A stretch of DNA of 64,000 bases from Candidatus Gastranaerophilales bacterium (GCA_900769645.1 CAAGHI010000076.1:1-64000), one strand, 5' to 3'; shown: positions 35,391 through 42,448, numbered from the stretch's first letter. Made by a program: numbers and translations. Notes: generated by a model not told the origin, from the letters alone.

Positions 35391-36938
35391 ATGAACATAG
35401 CTTTTATACCAATAGATAACCGTCCTGTTTGTTACACGTTGCCACAACAAATTTGTGCGATAGATAGTAAGATAAATCTGTTTATGCCAGAGCGAAAATT
35501 TCTTGGCTCATTAACAAAATACGCTGATGTTGAGGCAATTTTTGAGTGGCTTGAAAACCTGCCGGAGCTTGATGCAATCGTAATGTGTCTTGATACAGTG
35601 GCTTATGGCGGTTTGATATCTTCAAGAAGATGCCCTGATACGTTTGATGAAATTAAGACTCGGGTTGAAAAGTTAAAAGCTATTTTAGAGAAAAAAAAGG
35701 CGAAAATCTATGCGTTTTCAAGCATTATGCGGATTTCTAACAACAATGTGAATGAAGAAGAAAAAGAGTATTGGAATAAGTGTGGCAAAAAGATTTTTGA
35801 ATATTCTTTTAATTCTTGTAAAAACGGTGAAATGGTGCAAACTGATGTTCCGCAAGAGATTTTAGACGATTATCTTGCGACAAGAAAAAGAAATTTTGAG
35901 ATAAACAAGCTGTTTCTTGAATACCAAAAACAAGGATTATTTGAGACTTTGGTGTTTTCAAAAGATGATTGTGCTGAATTTGGGTTTAACGTAAAAGAGG
36001 CACAAGAATTAGAAAATTTAGGCGGATTTGTAAAAACCGGTGCTGATGAAATTCCTCTGACATTGCTTGCAAGAGCAGTGGGGGAGACAGCTAGTAGGTC
36101 GGATTTACTAATCCGACACGAAACTGACATAGATGCCAAGATGTCAAACTTCCCTTCAATAAAAATCGCTCCAATATTTCTTGCGCCAGAGTATAAAGAT
36201 TTAATCTCAAATTATGAAGATGTCTCTATTGAAAAATCTGTAAAAGGGCAAATTGAACTTGCAGGTTGTGAGGTTTGTGAACCTGATGAGGCGGATATTT
36301 TACTTTATGTGAATAATTTTGAGGAACATCAGGGGGAAATTGTTATGAAAGTTCCGACAAAACCTTTTTCCGGAACTTGGCAAAAGCCTGAAAAGCCTTA
36401 TATGATTGCAGATGTTAGATATGCAAATGGTGCAGATAATGCGTTTGTCGAGCAAGTTTTTAAGACAGGTTTGGACGAAAACTTTTTGGGTTATTCTGCT
36501 TGGAATACTTCCGCAAATTCGTTGGGAAGCTTGATTTGTGGTGCAGTGGTGACGATGGAAGCAGCTAGGCAGCTAAGAAGCGAGGCAGCTAAGCTGATAA
36601 ATCCCGTTAATAGTTGCAATGAACGTGAACATATTGTAGGTTGGGCTTACCAGCCCAACAACGAAACTAAATCAGTATCGTCGTCAGATTGGGAAATCTC
36701 TCTTTATAAAGCTTTTTCACTTCTTCAACTTACTCGTTTCTTAGACGACTGGGCTTATCAGGCGAATGTTAGACAACAATTGACTTCTCCTAATGAAAAA
36801 TTGGTTAAAGAACTGATGAAACCATTTGAGCAAAAAGTATTTGAGCTCTTGAACATTAACCCTGATGAGTATAATATTACATATAAATTCCCGTGGAATA
36901 GATTGTTTGAGGTGGAAGTTTGCATTTTGCAGAATTAG
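35391..36938 (+). CDS. DUF4127 family protein carrying in-frame palindromic repeats
   Basis: 515 residues. The family start IAFIPIDNRPVCYTLPQQIC and the motif IVMCLDTVAYGGLISSRRCP are typical of DUF4127, a cytoplasmic family of unknown function. Later conserved stretches are KPYMIADVRYANGADNAF and LGYSAWNTSANSLG. Three segments have the sequence of dispersed genomic repeats read in frame: residues ~235-243 (SRSDLLIRH), ~391-403 (AARQLRSEAAKL) and ~416-426 (VGWAYQPNN). They do not interrupt the frame. The mntP gene overlaps the end by 19 nt, so the two are co-translated. The gene is probably leaderless. Confidence 0.88.
   Translation: MNIAFIPIDNRPVCYTLPQQICAIDSKINLFMPERKFLGSLTKYADVEAIFEWLENLPELDAIVMCLDTVAYGGLISSRRCPDTFDEIKTRVEKLKAILEKKKAKIYAFSSIMRISNNNVNEEEKEYWNKCGKKIFEYSFNSCKNGEMVQTDVPQEILDDYLATRKRNFEINKLFLEYQKQGLFETLVFSKDDCAEFGFNVKEAQELENLGGFVKTGADEIPLTLLARAVGETASRSDLLIRHETDIDAKMSNFPSIKIAPIFLAPEYKDLISNYEDVSIEKSVKGQIELAGCEVCEPDEADILLYVNNFEEHQGEIVMKVPTKPFSGTWQKPEKPYMIADVRYANGADNAFVEQVFKTGLDENFLGYSAWNTSANSLGSLICGAVVTMEAARQLRSEAAKLINPVNSCNEREHIVGWAYQPNNETKSVSSSDWEISLYKAFSLLQLTRFLDDWAYQANVRQQLTSPNEKLVKELMKPFEQKVFELLNINPDEYNITYKFPWNRLFEVEVCILQN
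36093..36118 (+). repeat. Palindromic repeat inside the DUF4127 gene (copy 1)
   Basis: GTAGGTCGGATTTACTAATC followed by CGAC: GTCGGATT pairs with AATCCGAC around TACT. It resembles the GTAGGTTGGG hairpin family and encodes SRSDLLIRH in frame. Confidence 0.7.
36561..36600 (+). repeat. CAGCTAGGCAGCTAAG-family repeat inside the DUF4127 gene
   Basis: GCAGCTAGGCAGCTAAGAAG followed by CGAGGCAGCTAAGCTGATAA. The same unit occurs in spacers at 5673-5712 and 24450-24488. It is read in frame as AARQLRSEAAKLI. Confidence 0.85.
36635..36666 (+). repeat. GTAGGTTGGGC hairpin inside the DUF4127 gene
   Basis: TGTAGGTTGGGCTTACCAGC and CCAACAAC; GTTGGGC pairs with GCCCAAC. Spacer copies are at 5811-5835 and 20407-20432. 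Read in frame as VGWAYQPNN. Confidence 0.85.
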
Positions 36939-37462
36939 TATTTTTAAGTATAGCATTGGGTGTAGATTGCCTTGTTGTTTCATTTTCGCAAGGGTTAATT
37001 TTTACGCATAATAGGGTGAAAAATTCGCTTGCACTTGCGCTTACAATGGGGCTTTCACAAAGCATAATGTTGTGTCTTGGGTATGTCGGAATTGGTGCAA
37101 TAAGCAAATATATTGAGGCATACAGTGCTTGGCTTGTTTTTGCGATTTTCTTTGTGCTCGGTGTTAAATTCATATATGAGGCCTTTCAGGAAAAAGAGGA
37201 AACAATTTGTTGTATCGGCTTAAAATGTCTTATCGGTATGGGAATTGCTACAAGTATTGATGCAATGGCTGCTGGTGTAAGTTTGAAACTGACTCATACT
37301 CCGTTTTTAGAGGCAATTTTATTAATCGGATTAGCGTCATTTGTGATGTCTTTGGTTGGATTTTGGAGTGGAAATTTCTTTAAAAAATTGCCGTCTATGT
37401 ATCTTGAAGTCAGTGGTGGAATAATATTAATTTTACTTGCGTTCAGGGCGATTGTCGCGTAG
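36920..37462 (+). CDS. mntP: MntP-type manganese efflux pump
   Basis: 180 residues with six hydrophobic helices in two repeats, as in MntP, which exports Mn(II) across the inner membrane. The conserved acidic helix residues are visible in LSIALGVDCLVVSFSQGLIF and GIATSIDAMAAGVSLKL. The start is TTG at 36920 behind GAGGTGG, 19 nt inside the DUF4127 gene, so translation is coupled. No Mn riboswitch is seen, in keeping with the overlap. Cys pair ETICCIGLKC in the middle loop is unusual but unexplained. Confidence 0.87.
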   Translation: MHFAELVFLSIALGVDCLVVSFSQGLIFTHNRVKNSLALALTMGLSQSIMLCLGYVGIGAISKYIEAYSAWLVFAIFFVLGVKFIYEAFQEKEETICCIGLKCLIGMGIATSIDAMAAGVSLKLTHTPFLEAILLIGLASFVMSLVGFWSGNFFKKLPSMYLEVSGGIILILLAFRAIVA

Positions 37463-37496
37463 AAGTAATGTATTCGTTTCACGGAAAACTTATTTA

Positions 37497-37505
37497 TGCT
37501 ACAAT
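37497..37505 (+). promoter_or_regulatory. Extended -10 promoter of the ROK kinase gene
   Basis: TGCTACAAT, same as the speE and asd boxes. The start near 37512 gives a ~23-nt leader with GAGGGAG before ATG at 37535. Confidence 0.65.
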
Positions 37506-37534
37506 AATTTTATTATTTAAGAGGGAGAGATATT

Positions 37535-38488
37535 ATGGTTAAAAATAGAATTGGTATTGATGTTGGCGGTACAAATGTAAAATTGGCTTTGGTTGATGAC
37601 AAAGGGCAAATTAAGTATTCAAATTCTGTTCCAACTCGTGCAGAAATGGGGTATGAATACACTGTTGAAAATATCAAACAGGCAATACATGAACTTTTGA
37701 AAGAAACAAAACTTGAAGCAAAAGATATTGAAGGTATTGGATTTGGTTTTCCGGGGCAAGTTGATTATAAAGCCGGAATTGTTAGAAATGCTCCAAATAT
37801 TCCGGGGTGGGTTGAAGTTCCTATTGCAAAACTTATTGAGGACGAATTCCATATTCCAACTCGTGTAGATAATGACGTTAGATGTGCTGCGCTTGGCGAA
37901 TTGAATTATGGCGCAGGCAAGGGCTGTGAAAACTTGATTTGTATTACTGTTGGTACAGGAATTGGCTCAGGCTTGATTATTAACGGAAAACTTGTTCGTG
38001 GTGCGTCAAATGCAGCCGGAGAAATTGGACACATAAAACTTCAAATGAACGGTGGACCTCTTTGCGGTTGCGGAGATGAAGGTTGTTTAGAGGCTTTTGC
38101 ATCTGGACCTTCAATTGTTGCGATGGCAGAAGAGTATATTAAGGGTGGAAAATCTGCAAAATTCAGAGAAATTGCGAATGGTGCTCCAATAACTCCATAT
38201 ATTGTATGTAAAGCTGCAAATGCCGGCGATCCTGTTGCACAAAGAATTTTCACAAAAATGGGTGAATATATCGGCTTTGGAATGGCAAGTGTTGTAAATT
38301 TGCTTAATCCGGAAAAAATCATTGTTGGTGGTGGAGTTGCTGATGCTGGGGACTATTTGCTTGCTCCAATGAAAGAAACATTGAAAAAGCGTGCGATGAA
38401 AATTGCAGGTTCTGCAGTAGAAGTTGTTCCGGCTGAACTCGGCAATACCGCAGGTGTAATCGGTGCAAGCTTGCTTATTGAAAGTTAA
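37535..38488 (+). CDS. glk: ROK-family glucokinase
   Basis: 317 residues. Phosphorylates glucose with ATP, feeding glycolysis together with the pgi product at 48955. The phosphate-1 motif GIDVGGTNVKLALVDD is at residues 5-20, the sugar-binding segment VDNDVRCAALGELNYGAG in the middle, and the ROK zinc site CGCGDEGCLEAFASG after GHIKLQMNGGP. Phosphate-2 GTGIGSGLIINGKLVRG precedes it. No HTH is present, so it is a kinase, not a repressor; glucose specificity versus N-acetylmannosamine or other sugars is inferred. Confidence 0.9.
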   Translation: MVKNRIGIDVGGTNVKLALVDDKGQIKYSNSVPTRAEMGYEYTVENIKQAIHELLKETKLEAKDIEGIGFGFPGQVDYKAGIVRNAPNIPGWVEVPIAKLIEDEFHIPTRVDNDVRCAALGELNYGAGKGCENLICITVGTGIGSGLIINGKLVRGASNAAGEIGHIKLQMNGGPLCGCGDEGCLEAFASGPSIVAMAEEYIKGGKSAKFREIANGAPITPYIVCKAANAGDPVAQRIFTKMGEYIGFGMASVVNLLNPEKIIVGGGVADAGDYLLAPMKETLKKRAMKIAGSAVEVVPAELGNTAGVIGASLLIES

Positions 38489-38627
38489 TTTATAAAATAT
38501 AAAATCACAACTTCCTTCTTTTAAACGATTTAATAATAGTTCTTTATGTTAGTATAGAATCAAGGGCAAGCCCTGATTTATCATTAACTGACTTAACGGC
38601 TCAAACTAGAAATTTGTATAACCGATT

Positions 38628-38640
38628 AAGAAAGGGGGGG
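38628..38640 (+). promoter_or_regulatory. Strong ribosome site of the small hydrophobic peptide
   Basis: AAGAAAGGGGGGG, 6 nt before the GTG at 38647. It decides the start. A run of seven G could vary in length. Confidence 0.7.
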
Positions 38641-38646
38641 ATAAAA

Positions 38647-38718
38647 GTGATTTTCAGTATAACTGAAAAAGCGCTAGTTCTTATCTTACTGATAATAATA
38701 GCGCTCAAAAAACACTAA
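38647..38718 (+). CDS. Putative type I toxin: 23-aa hydrophobic peptide
   Basis: A short frame with GTG start, giving MIFSITEKALVLILLI followed by IIALKKH. It is a single hydrophobic helix with a basic tail, like holin-like or TxpA/Fst-type type I toxins that insert in the inner membrane. The frame has a very strong ribosome site, a leader of ~85 nt with a hairpin (AATCAAGGGC with GCCCTGATT, 38560-38579), and a terminator right after. A strong minus-strand promoter lies just beyond the terminator and would make an antisense RNA across the gene's 3' half. No homology search was possible; identification rests on architecture. Confidence 0.65.
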   Translation: MIFSITEKALVLILLIIIALKKH

Positions 38719-38759
38719 TTGGGCTTTTAAAGGGGCAAGGTGGAACTTGCTCCGCCCTT
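38664..38759 (-). ncRNA. Candidate antisense RNA antitoxin
   Basis: Promoter on the minus strand: TTGAAA (38788-38793), 16-bp spacer, perfect TATAAT (38766-38771), start near 38759. The RNA would run about 95 nt through the toxin terminator and coding end. An antisense-strand terminator is visible: AGCGCTA (38705-38699) pairs with TAGCGCT (38676-38670), followed by TTTT. Thus the RNA overlaps the 3' end of the toxin mRNA, as in TxpA/RatA-type pairs. Confidence 0.6.
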
Positions 38760-38767
38760 TCTTTTAT
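38729..38767 (+). terminator. Terminator of the toxin mRNA
   Basis: AAAGGGGCAAG pairs (with a bulge) with CTTGCTCCGCCCTTT, followed by CTTTTATT, 11 nt after the toxin stop codon. Confidence 0.8.
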
Positions 38768-38793
38768 TATAACTTATTTTTCAAAATTTTCAA
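38766..38793 (-). promoter_or_regulatory. Near-consensus promoter of the antisense RNA
   Basis: Minus strand TTGAAA, 16 nt, TATAAT. It is one of the best -35/-10 pairs in the window and faces into the toxin gene, with no protein gene downstream on that strand until the ROK gene on the opposite strand. Confidence 0.65.
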
Positions 38794-38812
38794 GCCTTGT
38801 ATGAACAAATAT

Positions 38813-38852
38813 AAAAAAAGAGCTTGAACATTATCATTATCCAAGCTCTTTT
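38813..38852 (-). terminator. Terminator of fabZ
   Basis: On the minus strand AAAAGAGCTTG pairs with CAAGCTCTTTT across a 14-nt loop, followed by a long T-run. It ends the lpxD-lpxC-fabZ direction. Confidence 0.9.
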
Positions 38853-38871
38853 GGTATATGTGTTTTGAAGT

Positions 38872-39318
38872 TTATTTAAAAGCGAATGTCATATCAGCTT
38901 CTACGCAAACTTTTCCGTCAACTTTACCTGTACCGTGTGCTTTGCAGATAGGACCTTTGATTTTTTGAACTTCAATTTCCATCTCAAATCTGTCTCCAGG
39001 GCGAACGATGTTTTTAAATCTTACACCATCAACTCCTGCATAAAGTGTCAATCTGCCTTTGTATTCAGGCATTGTCATCAAAATTGGTGCTGAACATTGA
39101 GCCATAGCTTCCAATTGCAATACTCCAGGCATAATTGGGTTGTTAGGGAAGTGACCTTGGAAGAATTGTTCATTCATAGTCATATTTTTGTACCCTTTTG
39201 CGTATTTGCCCGGAACGCATTCTGTAATTCTGTCTACAAGTAAGAATGGGTAACGGTGTGGAATCATTTCCATAATTTGCATCGTATCAAATTGCAATAC
39301 TTGTTGTTCTTCTGTCAT
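38872..39318 (-). CDS. fabZ: 3-hydroxyacyl-ACP dehydratase FabZ
   Basis: 148 residues, normal. Dehydrates 3-hydroxyacyl-ACP in fatty acid synthesis and competes with lipid A synthesis for 3-hydroxyacyl-ACP. The hot-dog motifs are IMEMIPHRYPFLLVDRI (catalytic His) and GHFPNNPIMPGVLQLEAMAQ (catalytic Glu). The ATG at 39318 follows AAGGAG; the frame extends further upstream only through an inserted repeat. It is downstream of lpxC, a common arrangement, but lpxA does not follow. Confidence 0.95.
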   Translation of the reverse strand: MTEEQQVLQFDTMQIMEMIPHRYPFLLVDRITECVPGKYAKGYKNMTMNEQFFQGHFPNNPIMPGVLQLEAMAQCSAPILMTMPEYKGRLTLYAGVDGVRFKNIVRPGDRFEMEIEVQKIKGPICKAHGTGKVDGKVCVEADMTFAFK

Positions 39319-39335
39319 GTTGTTCTCCTTTTTTT

Positions 39336-39452
39336 GAAAGTGAGAAGTGAAATGTGAAACGTGAAAAGTCCATTTAGGTGCTATGCACAAAATTTTTAAT
39401 GAGCGAAGCGAACGAAACGGTCTTTTCACTTCTCACTTTTCACTTTTCACTC
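39336..39452. mobile_element. Inverted-repeat element, ORF-less copy 1 (lpxC-fabZ spacer)
   Basis: Left arm AGTGAGAAGTGAAATGTGAA then ACGTGAAAAGTCC (39339-39371); right arm GGTCTTTTCACTTCTCACTT then TTCACTTTTCAC (39419-39450). The arms are near-complementary and would fold into a long stem. The 47-bp interior has GGTGCTATGCACAAAAT and GAGCGAAGCGAACGAAAC, shared in pattern with copy 2. It fills almost the whole lpxC-fabZ spacer. Confidence 0.85.
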
Positions 39453-39454
39453 CT

Positions 39455-40282
39455 TTATTTACTTTCAACTAATTTTCCTTTTAACATCTTTGCCACTTTC
39501 ACGTGAACGGCGTGTCCTGCCTCTTTGACTAAAATCTGGCATTTCAGATTTAGCGGATTTACTCCTGTCAAATACAAATCACCGATTAGGTCTAAGATTT
39601 TATGTTTAACAGGCTCGTTTTCTGAGCGCAAATCTGAAGTAAAACCAACATCTTTCAAGCCCAATGTGTTTTCTAAAGTTACACCTTGCGCAAATCCAAG
39701 CATCTGGAATTTTTTCAAATCCTTATAAAACCCAAAAGTCCTTGCTTCAATAATTTCCTGTTTTGTTTTTGGATTATAAGCTTCCCAACGTCTTGTCAAA
39801 TCAGGGTGGTCATAGTTTACGGCATAAGAAATATAAAGTTCATCTGCCGGCAAAATTACCAAACTTGTCTTTCCGTTCAAGTAATAAACCGGTTCAGAAA
39901 CAGTATATTTTTTCGGTTTTGAAAAAATATGTTTTTCAATTCCTGCTTTTTCAAACAATTCAACCCACTGTTTTGAGCTGCCGTCAAGTGCCGGAACTTC
40001 TTCTTCGTCCATATAAATATCAATGCTGTCAATTCCGCAAAATGCAAGAGCTGCCGTCAAGTGTTCTGTCAACATTGCTTTTGCTTTTTTGTTGTTTGTA
40101 TCTCCCAAAACAACGCAGTGATCTGTTGCCAAAACGTTGTCAGCGCAAGCCACAAACGGGTCGTTGTCTTTTACGAAATATCTGATTTTCCCTTCTTTTG
40201 AAGGTACAAATTTCACTGTGCAAGGTTTGTTTTTCATTAAGCCGTTGCCGGTGATTTGTGTTGGTTTTAGTAGTGTGGTCAT
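39455..40282 (-). CDS. lpxC: UDP-3-O-acyl-N-acetylglucosamine deacetylase
   Basis: 275 residues, slightly shorter than E. coli LpxC (305). Zn-dependent committed step of lipid A synthesis. Zinc ligand His is in TEHLTAAL (residue 74); the second site is PVKHKILDLIGDLYL (HxxxD). The N-terminus has the usual TQITGNGLMKNKPCTVKFVP. An inserted 120-bp element separates it from lpxD, and no ribosome site is visible before the ATG at 40282. The stop is followed directly by the other inserted element. Confidence 0.95.
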   Translation of the reverse strand: MTTLLKPTQITGNGLMKNKPCTVKFVPSKEGKIRYFVKDNDPFVACADNVLATDHCVVLGDTNNKKAKAMLTEHLTAALAFCGIDSIDIYMDEEEVPALDGSSKQWVELFEKAGIEKHIFSKPKKYTVSEPVYYLNGKTSLVILPADELYISYAVNYDHPDLTRRWEAYNPKTKQEIIEARTFGFYKDLKKFQMLGFAQGVTLENTLGLKDVGFTSDLRSENEPVKHKILDLIGDLYLTGVNPLNLKCQILVKEAGHAVHVKVAKMLKGKLVESK

Positions 40283-40291
40283 GATGTTTTA

Positions 40292-40411
40292 TTTAGTGAA
40301 AAGTGAGAGGTGAGAAGTGAAAAGTTCATTACAGTGCTACGCACCAAAATTATTATTGGGCGAAGCGAACTAAATAGACTTTTCACGTTTCACTTCTCAC
40401 TTTTCACTCTA
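40292..40411. mobile_element. Inverted-repeat element, ORF-less copy 2 (lpxD-lpxC spacer)
   Basis: Left arm TTTAGTGAAAAGTGAGAGGT continuing GAGAAGTGAAAAGTTC (40292-40327); right arm TAGACTTTTCACGTTTCACT continuing TCTCACTTTTCACTCTA (40375-40411). Interior has AGTGCTACGCACCAAAAT and GGGCGAAGCGAACTAAAT. It matches copy 1 in length and interior. It occupies nearly the whole spacer and removes any ribosome site close to the lpxC start. Confidence 0.87.
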
Positions 40412-40413
40412 TT

Positions 40414-41508
40414 TTATTCCTTTCCTATATTATCTTCAAACTCTTTCAACAACGGTTCATATTTTCTGAACTTAGCAAAGATTTCTTGAGCGTCTTTCAT
40501 TGTTTTCAATTGTTTGATAAAGTCTTTTCTTGGCATTGCTGGAATACCAACGATAATTGATTTTTCAGGGAATGATTTTGTAACCCCTGCTTTTGCTGTT
40601 ACGATTGAGTCAGAACCGATTTCGATGTGGTCTGCAAGACCTGCTTGACCTGCGATAACTACTCTGTCGCCGATTACACAGCTACCTGCGATACCTACTT
40701 GCGAAACGATTAAACAACCTTCGCCAACTTTACAGTTGTGACCAATCATTACAAGGTCGTCGATTTTTGTGTTGTCACCGATTGTAGTGTTTTCGATTGT
40801 ACCTCTGTCGATTGTTGTGTTAGCACCGATTTCTACGTTATTTCCGATTACAACAGCGCCGATTGAAGGGATTTTAAAGATAACGTGTTTTGAATTTGTT
40901 TCTTTAATTTCTCCATCTTTTCTTGCTTGTTCAATGTTGTCAGGATTTTCTGTAACGAAGCTGAAGCCGTCAGCGCCTAGAGAAACTCCATGGTGCAAGA
41001 TTACATCATTTCCAACCTGAACTCTGTCGCCAATATTCACCCCAGCGTGGAAGAAACAGTTTTTCCCGATTTTTACGCCACCGCCAATGTATGAATTTGC
41101 GGCAATTTTGGTTCCGTCACCGATTACTGCATCGTGAGAGATAACAACATTAGCGCCGATTTCTACATTTTCGCCTAACTTTGCAGTCGGATCAATAACT
41201 GCGGTTGGGTGAACACCTTTGTAAACAACTGGTGCTACATAGAAAAGGTTCAACAATTTCATCATTGCAAGACGAGGTCTTTCAACTTCAATAGTTGTAA
41301 ACCCATCGATTTGTACTCCCAAAGGTACAAGCGCAGCTTTGGCTTTTGATTTTGCAAGGTTTGCAATTTCTTCTTCGCCCAAAGCAAGTGCTAAAGTATT
41401 TTCATCAGATAACAAAGGTGGTGCAATTTGAGAAATTTTTGCATCTTCAACCTTTGTCAACATACCGCCTACGATATGTGTGATTTCTTCTAATGTGAAT
41501 GTTGGCAT
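40414..41508 (-). CDS. lpxD: UDP-3-O-(3-hydroxyacyl)glucosamine N-acyltransferase
   Basis: 364 residues. Adds the second hydroxyacyl chain in lipid A synthesis. An N-terminal uridine-binding domain (EITHIVGGMLTKVEDAKISQ, then APVVYKGVHPTAVIDPTAKLG) is followed by left-handed beta-helix hexapeptide repeats (IGANVVISHDAVIGDGTKIA and following) and a C-terminal helix. The catalytic His is in MIGHNCKVGEGC or ILHHGVSLGADGF (family His region). Strong AAGGAG before ATG. It precedes lpxC in the same direction. Confidence 0.95.
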   Translation of the reverse strand: MPTFTLEEITHIVGGMLTKVEDAKISQIAPPLLSDENTLALALGEEEIANLAKSKAKAALVPLGVQIDGFTTIEVERPRLAMMKLLNLFYVAPVVYKGVHPTAVIDPTAKLGENVEIGANVVISHDAVIGDGTKIAANSYIGGGVKIGKNCFFHAGVNIGDRVQVGNDVILHHGVSLGADGFSFVTENPDNIEQARKDGEIKETNSKHVIFKIPSIGAVVIGNNVEIGANTTIDRGTIENTTIGDNTKIDDLVMIGHNCKVGEGCLIVSQVGIAGSCVIGDRVVIAGQAGLADHIEIGSDSIVTAKAGVTKSFPEKSIIVGIPAMPRKDFIKQLKTMKDAQEIFAKFRKYEPLLKEFEDNIGKE

Positions 41509-41531
41509 TTTATGTTCTCCTTATTTTTATA

Positions 41532-42002
41532 TTTAGTGAAAAGTGAAACGTGAGAAGTGAAAAGTCCGTTACATAAGTTACATTTGTTTGTTCTTTAAAT
41601 ATTTTGTCAAACCTAATAACATTCTTTTTACTTCTTCCAATTTGTTAATTAGTTCATTTGCATTTTCCGTATATTCAAGTTTTTCAGATATAATTAATTG
41701 AGTCTGTAATTCTGCAATTGAACCTATAGAAATACTTATAAACTTAAGTGTATCATTGTCAGAAAATCTTGCACAACCCTCTGCAATATTTGATGCTATC
41801 GAAACAGCGCTTCTTCTCATCTGATTTGTTAACCCATAAATTTCAGATTGAGGAAATTTGTCAGTAAGTTTATATATATCTGTTACAATATTAATTGATT
41901 TTTTCCAAGCCTCTAAATCTTCATGTTGCATGTTGTATCCTTTTGTAAGTGTCCAGTTTTTGAAATGGTCTTTTCACATTTCACTTCTCACTTTTCACTC
42001 TA
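41532..42002. mobile_element. Inverted-repeat element carrying a four-helix-bundle gene
   Basis: Left arm TTTAGTGAAAAGTGAAACGT continuing GAGAAGTGAAAAGTCCGTT (41532-41570); right arm TGGTCTTTTCACATTTCACT continuing TCTCACTTTTCACTCTA (41966-42002). The arms are nearly complementary and match those of the two ORF-less copies at 39336 and 40292. Instead of the ~47-bp interior, this copy holds a 117-aa gene. The right arm overlaps the 3' end of rfaE2 and supplies its last codons. The layout (hairpin arms around an S23/IVP-family gene) is that of 23S rRNA intervening sequences, but here it is in an mRNA spacer. Confidence 0.8.
41578..41931 (-). CDS. Four-helix-bundle protein (S23/IVP family)
   Basis: 117 residues. 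Family signatures are EDLEAWKKSINIVTDIYKLT, FPQSEIYGLTNQMRRSAVSI and ASNIAEGCARFSDNDTLKF, ending in KRMLLGLTKYLKNK. This family is named for proteins encoded in intervening sequences of bacterial 23S rRNA; related Avd proteins serve in diversity-generating retroelements. Its biochemical role is unknown; the known structures are pentameric basic bundles that may bind nucleic acid. It starts behind AAAAGGA and lies inside the inverted-repeat element between lpxD and rfaE2, on the same strand as its neighbours. Confidence 0.92.
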   Translation of the reverse strand: MQHEDLEAWKKSINIVTDIYKLTDKFPQSEIYGLTNQMRRSAVSIASNIAEGCARFSDNDTLKFISISIGSIAELQTQLIISEKLEYTENANELINKLEEVKRMLLGLTKYLKNKQM

Positions 42003-42448
42003 CTAATGACATTCGTCGTCGATTTCCCTTCTACAAACTTTATAAACTCTACACGTGTACCGTTTTTACGCATGATATCTGCTTCCGGCAACGTTTCCAT
42101 TGTATAATCCGCACCTTTTGTGTAAACATCAGGTTTTATTTCATCTAAAAGATTTCTAGGACTGTCTTCATCAAATAATACCACATAGTCTACACATTTC
42201 AAAGCGCTTAACAATTCTGCTCGGTCATTTTCGTTGTTAATCGGACGTGTCGGGCCTTTTATGCTTTTTACTGATTTGTCTGAATTTAACAATACTATCG
42301 AAAAATCTGCAAATGCTTTTGTAGCTTCAAGATATCTTACATGTCCGACATGTAAAATATCAAAACAGCCGTTTGTGCACACAACTGTTTTCCCTGAGTT
42401 GTGAATAATGTCAACTAACGCCTTAATATCTTCTCTATTTACTAACAT
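41981..42448 (-). CDS. rfaE2: Heptose 1-phosphate adenylyltransferase
   Basis: 155 residues. Forms ADP-heptose for the inner LPS core. This is the stand-alone C-terminal domain of HldE: VVCTNGCFDILHVGHVRYLE (HxGH nucleotidyltransferase motif), VLLNSDKSVKSIKGPTRPI, DVYTKGADYT, and FVEGKSTTNVISR (the STT motif). The kinase half (RfaE1) is not here. The last residues VKSEK and the TGA are encoded by the arm of the adjacent inverted-repeat element, so the natural C-terminus was replaced. Extended -10 TGGTAAAAT and AAAGGG precede the ATG. Confidence 0.93.
   Translation of the reverse strand: MLVNREDIKALVDIIHNSGKTVVCTNGCFDILHVGHVRYLEATKAFADFSIVLLNSDKSVKSIKGPTRPINNENDRAELLSALKCVDYVVLFDEDSPRNLLDEIKPDVYTKGADYTMETLPEADIMRKNGTRVEFIKFVEGKSTTNVISRVKSEK

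Noticed and set aside
40769..41020. Plus-strand frame opposite lpxD
   Set aside because: Shadow of the hexapeptide-repeat coding sequence, no ribosome site.
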